Below are positions 1-7,029 of a DNA stretch of 38,131 nt, one piece after another. Below the pieces are notes generated by a model, which searched no databases, was not told where the DNA came from, and saw only the letters and a list, made by a program, of their open reading frames with translations. The stretch lies in assembly GCA_013696745.1 (NCBI GenBank), contig JACCXZ010000008.1, forward strand, positions 1-38,131, in the 5' to 3' direction. Each line of letters begins with the position of its first letter. Position 1 is the stretch's first letter. The stretch comes from Nocardioidaceae bacterium (GTDB lineage: Bacteria > Actinomycetota > Actinomycetes > Propionibacteriales > Nocardioidaceae). The position numbers were made by a program, and so were the translations under genes.

Positions 1-55
1 GCTCAAGGCGAGCCGGAAGACCTCCCGGTCAATGACGCCCCGGGCGACCCCCCCG

Positions 56-82
56 GTGACTCACGTCAAGATGCGCGCGTAG
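56..82 (+). repeat. IS left terminal repeat, outer copy
   Basis: GTGACTCAC followed by six bases and ATGCGCGCGTAG. It matches the inner left copy and the inverted right copies with a few changes and contains the transposase stop codon. It is likely a transposase binding site or the actual element tip. Confidence 0.65.
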
Positions 83-1220
83 CCGGCTTCGTTGACTCAT
101 GAGCGGATGCGCGCGTGAGGACTGGCTTGACGGCCGCTCGGGCCTTGCTGGTGGTCAGGGTCAGGAGCTGGGCGGTGCGGGTCTGGATCTGTCGTTGGAT
201 CGCGGCGGGATTCAGGTCGGCGTAGGTGTCGGCGAGGATCGCTTTGTCCTCGATGCTAACCGCGTCGTGTCGCTCGGCACGCCGGTGCGGCGTGGTCGCC
301 GTGTCGTACTTCTTGGTGACTTTCGCGCTGTCGCGGACCTTGGAGATGAGTTTCTGCTGGGGCAGGAAGTAGTTCGTCATCTGTGACTGCAGAGCCCAGA
401 TCTCGTTGAGTAGAGCCAGTTCTGCGGCTGTGTCGTAGCGGTGGTAGCCGACCACGGTGCGCACGACCGCCCAGTTCTTCTGCTCCACGTGGGCGCCGTC
501 GTTGCTGTTGCCGGGCCGGGATCGGGTGAAGGTGATCTCGCGTTTTTGGGTCCAGTCGAGCAGGTGGTGGTTGATGAACTCGCTGCCGTTGTCGGAGTCG
601 ACCCCCAGCACCGGGAACGGCATGATCGAGGCGATGTCCTCCAGCGCCGCGATCACCCATCTGCGGGCCTTGTTGCGCACGCTGCGGTTCTCGGTCCACC
701 CGGTGGCGATGTCGGTGACCGCGTCGTCCCACTGGGCCCAGGTGCGGATCGGGATCTGGTCCTTGAGCAGCGACCCGGGTTTGGTGTGCGAGCGTCCCTT
801 GAGCGCCAGCTTCGCGCGGTCTCCGGCCAGCCGGCGGTCCATGGTCGCAGCCGACATGACGACCAGCGCGGCGGCCGTCTGGTCGGCGATCGTCAGCTCC
901 TCGAAACGGCGCAAGGTCGGCACCAGCTCGCCCATCATCGGAGCCAGCCGTTTCCCGGTCGGTGCGCCGAGCACCGCCCAGCAGAACCGCAGCGCCACAA
1001 CGGTGTCCGAGTCGTACGTCGGGGTGCGGGGCTTCCGTGCCGGACTCACGATCCTGGGTCTCAACGCCGCGGCCAGCGCCTTGCGGGCGTGGTTGCGGTG
1101 CCATCCGGTGGTCGCGCACAGCTCGTCGAGGATCACACCCTTGGCCGTCTTGCCGGCCCGCTTGTACCGCGTCGCGATGGCCTTGGTCACGGCCCGCCGT
1201 TGGCTCATCGTCAGTCCCAT
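66..1220 (-). pseudogene. DDE (rve-type) transposase, probably inactive
   Basis: The 384-residue reading frame is open but looks internally deleted. Residues 1-50 resemble the N-terminal helix-turn-helix region of these transposases. The second catalytic aspartate lies in VDSDNGSEF (D208/D210) and the glutamate in HVEQKNW (E246). In intact relatives, as I recall them, a stretch of about 35 residues carrying the first catalytic Asp (a VEIDLVGHxGG-type motif) sits between the WDDAV and TDIATGW motifs. Here WDDAV (164-168) runs directly into TDIATGW, so that Asp is missing. The junction lies near base 717-722 and keeps the frame. The TGA stop (66-68) lies inside the outer left terminal repeat, so the last residues are encoded by repeat DNA. 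The start at 1220 is the first ATG. Confidence 0.75.
91..118 (+). repeat. IS left terminal repeat, inner copy
   Basis: GTTGACTCAT followed by six bases and ATGCGCGCGTGA. This is the best match to the right-end copies, whose reverse complement begins GTTGACTCATC. It lies within the 3' coding part of the transposase. Confidence 0.7.
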
Positions 1221-1265
1221 GTTCGGGGCCTACCGGTCATCCCCCGACCGGGTCCGGCAGGCGCG

Positions 1266-1295
1266 CTCTACGCGCGCATTCCTAGATGAGTCAAC
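1266..1295 (-). repeat. IS right terminal repeat, inner copy
   Basis: Its reverse complement begins GTTGACTCATC and continues to ATGCGCGCGTAGAG, so it is inverted relative to the left-end copies. It lies upstream of the transposase start and may overlap its promoter. Confidence 0.7.
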
Positions 1296-1300
1296 GAACG

Positions 1301-1330
1301 CCTCTACGCGCGCACTTTTGATGAGTCAAC
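1301..1330 (-). repeat. IS right terminal repeat, outer copy
   Basis: Its reverse complement begins GTTGACTCATC and continues to GTGCGCGCGTAGAGG. It is directly repeated with the 1266-1295 copy, 35 bases further out, and probably marks the right tip of the element. Confidence 0.7.
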
Positions 1331-1421
1331 GCGTCCTCTGGTGCGACCGGGTGATCGACGGCATGCTGAGCCTGTGTGCCTGCCGGCACCCGGTCGGTAG
1401 GCCAGGTCGGGAGGGACCGTC

Positions 1422-2972
1422 ATGGCCGAGCGGCTGCCGATCGTCTACGTCCGTGGGTTCGCCGGCGGACAGTCCGGCATCGACACCCAGACTGATGACC
1501 CGTTCTACGGGTTCAATGCCGGGTCGACGCACGTCCGAGTCGGAGCACGCGGGACGCCGACGTTTTACCAGTTCGAGAGTCCGTTACTCCGGTTGATGCT
1601 CGACCACGGCTACGACCTGAAGGTTCACGGCGGTCAGCTGGCGTGGCTCACTACCCAGGAAGACGGAGCAGTGGATCCGGCGACCATCTGGATTCACCGC
1701 TTCTACGACTTGTCCGCCTCCACGTTCGGCGAGAAGCCGGAGGACTACAGCCTTGAGCGTGCCGCCCAGAGCCTGCTCGAGCTGATCGAGCTGGTTAGGC
1801 GTAAGACCGGCGCCCCGCGCGTGTTCTTGGTGGCGCACTCGATGGGTGGGCTCATCTGCCGGTGCCTGATCCAGAAGGTGATTCCCGATCTGGGCGGCGA
1901 CGGGCAGGTCGCCACCGAGTACGTCGACCGGCTCTTCACCTACGCCACGCCGCACGGCGGCGTCGAGTTCGACATCGGCTTCGGGCTTTTCGAGAAGGTG
2001 CGCGACGTGCTCGGGATCAACGGCGCAGACGTCTTCGGTCCCGAACGCATGTGGTCCTATCTCACTCCCGGAAACCCTGGGCCGGCCCCCAAGGACTGGG
2101 ACCCTCGCGAGGTGCCCGACGAGGCGTTCCCGAGGGACCGGATCTTCACCTTGATCGGGACGAACCCAGGAGACTACGACGTTGCCCGCGGGCTGTCCTC
2201 TCGGGCCGTTGGCGCCAAGAGCGACGGGCTGGTACAGATCGAGAACGCCTACGTCCCGGGGGCCCGGTTCGCCTTCGTGCACCGTAGCCATTCCGGCCGC
2301 TACGGCGTCGTGAACTCCGAGGAGGGCTACCAAAACCTCCGCCGGTTCCTGCTCGGCGACCTCGAGGTCACCGCTGACCTGGTCGGCCTACGGCTGCCTG
2401 ACAAGCGCAGAGACGATGTCATCTGGCAGGCCGAGGTCGAGCTCGCGGTCCGCGGCCTGCCGATCCTGCTGCACCAGCAGGTCGCCGCCCACCACTGCCC
2501 AGTGGTACTTGAACTGCCCGAAGACGACAGCGACCGACCCCAGCCTCTAGTCACCACATTCCTGATCTCGGATCCGAGCATGCGTCCAGAGTCGGCGGAA
2601 ACATCCCGCTACAAGCTGGACCTGCGGGTGCTGTCCCTGCGACAGCACGACAGGATATTCGACTTCGGAGACCACCTGGAACAGACCCCGGACTTCCACG
2701 GCACCCTGGTCGTCGACATCGGTGACCGGGACGGCCAGCTTTCGGCCTGGGCGACCTGGCAGTCAGACCTCACCGTGCCGCTGCGAGAATACGTCCCCAC
2801 CGGCGAGCCACTGGCCGACGACGACCCCACCGCAGGCCGCTGGGTGAAACGGGTGCCGTTGCCGCAGCACGCCCAGGAGTTCCTCGGAGACCGCGCCGCT
2901 CTTCGGCTCACGGTGCAGAATCGGCGCGGATCGCCCGCCGCCGGTCTCCACGGCACCACCAGACCGACGTGA
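1422..2972 (+). CDS. Lipase/esterase-like alpha/beta hydrolase
   Basis: This 516-residue protein has an N-terminal alpha/beta-hydrolase domain. Residues 6-10 begin with a hydrophobic strand (IVYVRGFAGG), as in PGAP1/triacylglycerol-lipase-like enzymes. The nucleophile elbow is AHSMGG with Ser140, followed by a TPHGG loop at 176-180. HRSHSGRYG, near residue 290, is a candidate for the catalytic histidine. No signal peptide or membrane segment is visible, so it is probably cytosolic. Residues from about 310 to 516 are not part of a usual lipase fold, and I do not recognise them. The ATG follows a strong GGGAGGGA ribosome site 7 bases upstream. It stands alone next to the insertion sequence, with no obvious operon partner. 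The substrate is unknown. Confidence 0.75.
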   Translation: MAERLPIVYVRGFAGGQSGIDTQTDDPFYGFNAGSTHVRVGARGTPTFYQFESPLLRLMLDHGYDLKVHGGQLAWLTTQEDGAVDPATIWIHRFYDLSASTFGEKPEDYSLERAAQSLLELIELVRRKTGAPRVFLVAHSMGGLICRCLIQKVIPDLGGDGQVATEYVDRLFTYATPHGGVEFDIGFGLFEKVRDVLGINGADVFGPERMWSYLTPGNPGPAPKDWDPREVPDEAFPRDRIFTLIGTNPGDYDVARGLSSRAVGAKSDGLVQIENAYVPGARFAFVHRSHSGRYGVVNSEEGYQNLRRFLLGDLEVTADLVGLRLPDKRRDDVIWQAEVELAVRGLPILLHQQVAAHHCPVVLELPEDDSDRPQPLVTTFLISDPSMRPESAETSRYKLDLRVLSLRQHDRIFDFGDHLEQTPDFHGTLVVDIGDRDGQLSAWATWQSDLTVPLREYVPTGEPLADDDPTAGRWVKRVPLPQHAQEFLGDRAALRLTVQNRRGSPAAGLHGTTRPT

Positions 2973-3313
2973 ACAGCATACCGGGACTCGCTCTCGCCTA
3001 CGGTCGACGACGGCACTGCCCTTCTTCGCAGCACCCGGCGCACGCTACCGGCCCCGTGACCGGGTGGCGGACTTCAACCGCATGTAGATCGACGTCACCG
3101 AGCGTCTGGCGGCGCGCACGGCATGGCCGCGGCTTCGCTGACGCCCCATTCATGGACGAGCCCGAGGTGCGGCACGGTCGGCGCGTCAATCTGGCCGAGA
3201 AGACGCGACGATAAACCGGCTCGCCAGCACGTCTGCTCCTGGAGCGACACTCTTCCGCTCATCGGCACGTCCGGACGATCAGTCAGAGTCCCATTCGGTG
3301 TCCCGAGGTCCCC
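2973..3313. other. Intergenic region without a supported gene
   Basis: This 341-base stretch lies between two convergent genes. A short open frame begins at a GTG at 2969 and would encode about 81 Arg/Pro-rich residues, but it has no ribosome site or recognisable motif. Other frames are broken by stops. A small GGTCT/AGACC inverted repeat overlaps the end of the hydrolase gene. I see no convincing RNA gene or terminator with a T-run. Confidence 0.5.
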
Positions 3314-4546
3314 TCAGGCCAGAGGCTCACGCGTGATCGGGCAGGACATGCACCGGGGGCCACCGCGACCTGAGCCGAGCTCGGAGCCGGAGACGGCGAT
3401 CACATCGATCCCGGCCTCCAGCAGACGCTCGTTGGTCTCCGTGTTGCGTTCGTAGGCCACCGCCACACGCGGCGCGATCGCCAGCGTGTTGTTGCCGTCG
3501 TCCCACTGCTCGCGCTCCGCCGTGACCGGGTCGAGGCCGGTGTCTATGCGGTGCATCTCCGCCAGACCGATCGCATCCGCCGCTGCCCGCAGCAGCGGCT
3601 GCGGGGTGGCCACGTCGAGCACCACCTTGGCGGGATCACCCGCGCCGGGGTTCTCCGCGGTGATCGGGTACGCCCACAGCGAGTCGGCCACCTTCGGGTA
3701 CATCACCACCTTGTCGACATCGACCATCGTGACGACCGTGTCGAGGTGCATGGTGGCCCGTTCCTGCGCGATCGGGACCGCGAGCACGGTATGCGCGAGG
3801 TCGTGTGCCAGCAGTTGTCGGGCGAAGCTCTCGGCCCCGGCCGGCGTCGTCCGCTCGCCGACACCGATCGCGACGACACCGGACGCGAGCTGCAGCACGT
3901 CGCCACCCTCGACATGCTCGAGGTGGCCACCGTGCATGCGGGAGACGCCGGCGAACCGCGGGTGGTGGGCGTAGATGAGGTCGGTCAACCGGGTCTCGCG
4001 CTCGCGCGCCGGCATCGCGAGGCTGGTGACGGCGACACGGTCGCGCAACCAGACCGATGAGTCCCGCGTGAACAGCAGGTTGGGCAGCGGATCGACCAGG
4101 AAGTCGTCGTGCGTCAGCAGACTGGACACCAGTGAGTGCCCGACCCGCAGCTCGTCATTGCGGATGCCCTCGGTCAGCGACGCCGCCAGCTCCGACGGAG
4201 ACGCCGAGACCAGGGCGTCACTGAGGTACTGACGGATCGTGTCACCGAGGCGCAGGCTGGACGTGACGTGTCCGATCGCCATGGCCCGTGCAGCCGGGTC
4301 TGCCAACGTCTCGACGAGCAGGTCGACCAGGTAGACAACCTCGACGTCGCGCTCGCGTAGGGCCGCGGCGAAGGCGTCGTGCTCGTCCTGGGCACGGCTG
4401 ACCCAAGGAATGCCGTCGAACAACAACGAGTCGTTGTTGCGCGGGGTCAGCCGCTTCAGCTCGTTTCCGGGCCGGTGCAGCATGACGGTGCGCAGGGTGC
4501 CGACCTCGCTGTCCGCGCCGAGTGCCAAGTCAGGCGGCTGCGTCAT
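3314..4546 (-). CDS. arcA: Arginine deiminase
   Basis: The 410-residue protein matches full-length arginine deiminase, which hydrolyses L-arginine to L-citrulline and ammonia in the cytoplasm. Visible family marks are the N-terminal LHRPGNEL segment, LLFDGIPW near residue 41, the FTRDSS motif, [13 protein letters not shown] with the substrate-binding acidic residues and catalytic His region, and the C-terminal GGPRCMSCP with nucleophile Cys399. The start is the ATG 9-10 bases after a short purine-rich stretch. The usual partners arcB (ornithine carbamoyltransferase), arcC (carbamate kinase) and arcD (antiporter) are not adjacent. The glycosyltransferase gene lies 70 bases upstream on the same strand and is functionally unrelated. 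Confidence 0.96.
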   Translation of the reverse strand: MTQPPDLALGADSEVGTLRTVMLHRPGNELKRLTPRNNDSLLFDGIPWVSRAQDEHDAFAAALRERDVEVVYLVDLLVETLADPAARAMAIGHVTSSLRLGDTIRQYLSDALVSASPSELAASLTEGIRNDELRVGHSLVSSLLTHDDFLVDPLPNLLFTRDSSVWLRDRVAVTSLAMPARERETRLTDLIYAHHPRFAGVSRMHGGHLEHVEGGDVLQLASGVVAIGVGERTTPAGAESFARQLLAHDLAHTVLAVPIAQERATMHLDTVVTMVDVDKVVMYPKVADSLWAYPITAENPGAGDPAKVVLDVATPQPLLRAAADAIGLAEMHRIDTGLDPVTAEREQWDDGNNTLAIAPRVAVAYERNTETNERLLEAGIDVIAVSGSELGSGRGGPRCMSCPITREPLA

Positions 4547-4616
4547 TGTCGCCGCTCCTTGTCCTGTCGGGTGTCGGGCCGGGTGGTGGGGCGATCAACG
4601 CCGAAGGCTACTGCGT

Positions 4617-5717
4617 TCATGCCGGGGTCCGGGAGCTGGACGCTCGCGCCGCCTCATAGGCTTCGACCGCCGTCGCGGCGACGTCGACCTCCGAAGGCAG
4701 TGTGCGCGAGCGACGCAGGGCGCGGTCCCTCAGGTCGGCGAGCAGGGCAGGCTCGGTCAGGACCCGCCGCAGCTGGATCGAGAGCGCGACGGCGTCATCT
4801 GCAGGCACCAGGAGCCCTGCGTCGGACACCAGGTCGGGGACCCCGCCGACCCGCGTCCCGACGAAGGGCACCCCGGCGCGCAGGCTCTCCTGAACCGACA
4901 AGGGGCAGCCTTCCCACCGGCTGGACAGCGTGGACACGTCGGCGGCCACCAGCAGGTCCGGGACGTCGGCACGCTCGCCGAGCAGCTCGACGGGGGCGTC
5001 CAGCTCGTCGATGAGAGTCTGCGTCTGTTGCTCTCCGGGACCGCCCCCTGCGATCGCGACCAGGGGTAGCGGGTCGACATCGCGCAACAGGGCAGCTGCC
5101 CTGACCAGGGTGGACAGGTCCTTCTGCGGGTGCAAACGGGAGATGGCGAGCACCACCAGTCGCTCACCGGCACCGAGCTCTTCCCTGGCCTGCTCCCGGG
5201 AGCGGCTCGCGGATCGCCGGGGCGCGCTGATGAAGGTGCGGCGCACCTCCTCGGCGCCGGCGGCCTCGACGGCCTCGACCATGTCGCTGGAGACGCACAG
5301 CACCACGTCGGACCGCCGCACCGTCAGTCTCTGCAGGCCCTCCAGAACGCGGCGCCGGGCGCCGGTCTCGAGGATCGCGTTGTGCAGGGTCGTGACCAGC
5401 GCGACCGAGCGCGGGACGACCAGGGCGGTGAGGGCCCCCGCCCGCAGGCTGTGGGCGTGGACGACGTCCGCGGCGGCGACGGTGCGCCGTAGTCTCGCCA
5501 GCGTGCGTGCGTCTCGTGCCTGCGGCCGCGAACCGATGGGCAGCGGCTGGACGTGTGCGCCCCGCCCGTCGAGCTCGAACAGCTCGATGACCTCTGGTGG
5601 CGCGCAAACCGTGACGTCGGCACCGGCCTCGACGAGCAGCCGGGTCAGTGACTGCACGTGCGCTCCGGTGCCGCCGGTGGTGGTCGCGACGACCTGGACG
5701 ACACGCAACCCGCTCAC
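4617..5717 (-). CDS. Glycosyltransferase family 4 protein
   Basis: About 366 residues with the GT-B fold of GT4 enzymes, which move a sugar from an activated nucleotide donor to a glycan or lipid acceptor. The N-terminal strand RVVQVVATTTGGTGAHV carries the glycine-rich acceptor-side loop. VHAHSLRAG follows in the first domain. The C-terminal half has the donor-site segments SRLHPQKD, GGGPGE and the SRWEGCPLSVQESLRAG motif, whose E...E pair is typical of GT4. I chose the GTG at 5717 because the beta strand begins immediately after it. An ATG at 5753 is an alternative that adds 12 residues, and neither has a clear ribosome site. The acceptor cannot be inferred because no other cell-envelope genes are adjacent. 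Confidence 0.88.
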   Translation of the reverse strand: MSGLRVVQVVATTTGGTGAHVQSLTRLLVEAGADVTVCAPPEVIELFELDGRGAHVQPLPIGSRPQARDARTLARLRRTVAAADVVHAHSLRAGALTALVVPRSVALVTTLHNAILETGARRRVLEGLQRLTVRRSDVVLCVSSDMVEAVEAAGAEEVRRTFISAPRRSASRSREQAREELGAGERLVVLAISRLHPQKDLSTLVRAAALLRDVDPLPLVAIAGGGPGEQQTQTLIDELDAPVELLGERADVPDLLVAADVSTLSSRWEGCPLSVQESLRAGVPFVGTRVGGVPDLVSDAGLLVPADDAVALSIQLRRVLTEPALLADLRDRALRRSRTLPSEVDVAATAVEAYEAARASSSRTPA

Positions 5718-5864
5718 CCGCAGCGGCGGGTCGTGGCTCTGGCCGCACCTCATCCGTCGACGGCCAAGAGCATGCCTGTCAGCATAGTCAGGCGGCGCAG
5801 TCTCAGCGGTCGGCATGCGTGGCGTGCCGGGACCGTCGCGTCCGCGCGGTCTAGTGTCGACTCC

Positions 5865-6290
5865 ATGGCGGTCGTGCTCAGCGTCCTCGCGCTCTGCGTA
5901 GGCTTCATCGCCCTCGTGCTGTCCTGGTTGGCCCTCGTGCACCCGGGGTCGGTTCGGCGCAGGTTGCGCCGCCGCGGCCGGGTCCTGGAGATCCCCGCCG
6001 AGGTCGAGGCGTTGCGTGACGAGGTCGAGGTGCTGCGTGCCGACGCGGCCGAGACGATGCGTCACGTCGCGGTGGTCCGCTACGACGCCTTCGGCGACAT
6101 GGGTGGGCACCTGTCCTGGTCGATGGCACTGCTCGACGACGGCGGCAACGGAGTCGTGCTGACCTCCATCCACGGCCGCAGCGACGCCCGGACGTACGCC
6201 AAGAACGTCGCCGACTGGGCCTGTGATCAGCAGACCTCCCCGGAGGAGGACGAAGCCCTCGGTTACGCCCGCTCGAGCGCCCGCCCGTAG
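5865..6290 (+). CDS. DUF4446 family membrane-anchored protein
   Basis: A 141-residue protein with one N-terminal hydrophobic segment (about residues 3-27). A basic stretch and a short likely coiled coil follow (about 45-63, with repeated E-V-E and L-R-D heptad-like positions). The C-terminal domain contains VRYDAFGDMGGHLSWSMALLD and a GVVLTSIHGR segment, which are hallmarks of DUF4446. The function of the family is unknown. It is probably a membrane-anchored cytoplasmic domain. The gene is divergent from the glycosyltransferase and lies 10 bases upstream of the HAD gene, so it may be the first gene of that operon. Confidence 0.85.
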   Translation: MAVVLSVLALCVGFIALVLSWLALVHPGSVRRRLRRRGRVLEIPAEVEALRDEVEVLRADAAETMRHVAVVRYDAFGDMGGHLSWSMALLDDGGNGVVLTSIHGRSDARTYAKNVADWACDQQTSPEEDEALGYARSSARP

Positions 6291-6300
6291 CGTGGTCCCG

Positions 6301-7029
6301 GTGAGCTCACCACCCCTGCGCCTGGACAGCTACGACGCCGTCCTGTTCGACCTCGACGGTGTCATCACGCCCACCGGCGAGGTGCACATGCGGGCATGGA
6401 CTGTGCTGTTCGACGACTTCCTGCGCGAGCGCGGCATCACCGAGCCGTACACGGACGCTGACTACTTCGCCCACGTCGACGGCAAGCCTCGCTACGACGG
6501 TGTCCGTGACTTCCTCGCCTCCCGCCGGATCGAGCTCCCGGAGGGCTCGCCGCAGGACGGCAGCGACGCCCAGAGCGTCGCCGGACTGGGCAACCGCAAG
6601 AACGACGTGTTCGCCGGCATCCTGCGCACAGACGGCGTGCAGGCGTACCCAGGATCGCTCCGGGTGCTCGACCAGCTCGCGGTCGCCGGTACGGCGGTAG
6701 CCGTCGTGTCCAGCTCACGCAACGCCCGAGCCGTGCTCGAGGCGGCTGGCATCGTCGAACGCTTCGAGGTGGTCGTGGACGGAACTGTTGCCGCCGAGCG
6801 CGGCCTGGCCGGCAAACCCGCGCCAGACACGTTCTGGGACGCGGCCCGTCAGCTGGGTGCCGCCGTCGAGCGCTGCGCGGTGGTCGAGGACGCAGTCTCC
6901 GGAGTGGCGGCCGGGCGCGCGGGTAGGTTCGGCCTGGTGGTCGGTGTCGACCGCGGTGCCGGTGCCGGCGCCCTGCAGGATGCCGGCGCCGACGTCGTGG
7001 TCGGCGACCTCGCGCAGCTGGTGCCATGA
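6301..7029 (+). CDS. Beta-phosphoglucomutase-like HAD hydrolase
   Basis: A 242-residue HAD-superfamily protein. Motif I is FDLDGV with Asp17 and Asp19. A four-helix cap follows, then motif II VVSSS, motif III lysine in GKPAPDTFW and motif IV EDAVSGVAAG, which is the beta-phosphoglucomutase pattern. It is expected to convert beta-glucose-1-phosphate to glucose-6-phosphate. The GTG at 6301 is chosen because it sits just before the first strand. The reading frame is open further upstream, but that region overlaps the DUF4446 gene. The stop overlaps the start of the GH65 gene in an ATGA, so the phosphorylase and mutase are likely translated together, which is the classical disaccharide phosphorolysis pair. 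Confidence 0.88.
   Translation: MSSPPLRLDSYDAVLFDLDGVITPTGEVHMRAWTVLFDDFLRERGITEPYTDADYFAHVDGKPRYDGVRDFLASRRIELPEGSPQDGSDAQSVAGLGNRKNDVFAGILRTDGVQAYPGSLRVLDQLAVAGTAVAVVSSSRNARAVLEAAGIVERFEVVVDGTVAAERGLAGKPAPDTFWDAARQLGAAVERCAVVEDAVSGVAAGRAGRFGLVVGVDRGAGAGALQDAGADVVVGDLAQLVP

Larger units (their letters stand above)
56..1330. mobile_element. Insertion sequence with doubled terminal repeats
   Basis: The element consists of one transposase gene on the minus strand between related repeats that point inward from each end. The repeat core is GTTGACTCAT, then five or six variable bases, then TGCGCGCGTAG. It occurs twice at the left end (56-82, 91-118) and twice, inverted, at the right end (1266-1295, 1301-1330). 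The element is therefore about 1.2 to 1.3 kb depending on which copies are the true tips. I could not find a convincing target-site duplication outside either tip. The IS family is not certain; the transposase has the rve-type DDE fold seen in IS481/IS3-like and unclassified elements. Because the transposase appears catalytically broken, this copy is probably immobile unless helped in trans. Confidence 0.8.

Noticed and set aside
1-82. Plus-strand open frame ending in TAG at 80-82
   Set aside because: Too short, runs into the IS repeat, and its residues show no family pattern; the minus strand is more convincing.
2969-3214. 81-residue ORF between the hydrolase and arcA
   Set aside because: Arg/Pro-rich composition, no ribosome site, no recognisable motif; it overlaps the end of the hydrolase gene.
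4617-6173. 518-residue version of the glycosyltransferase
   Set aside because: The extra N-terminus is low-complexity and overlaps the divergent DUF4446 gene; conserved sequence starts at about 5714.
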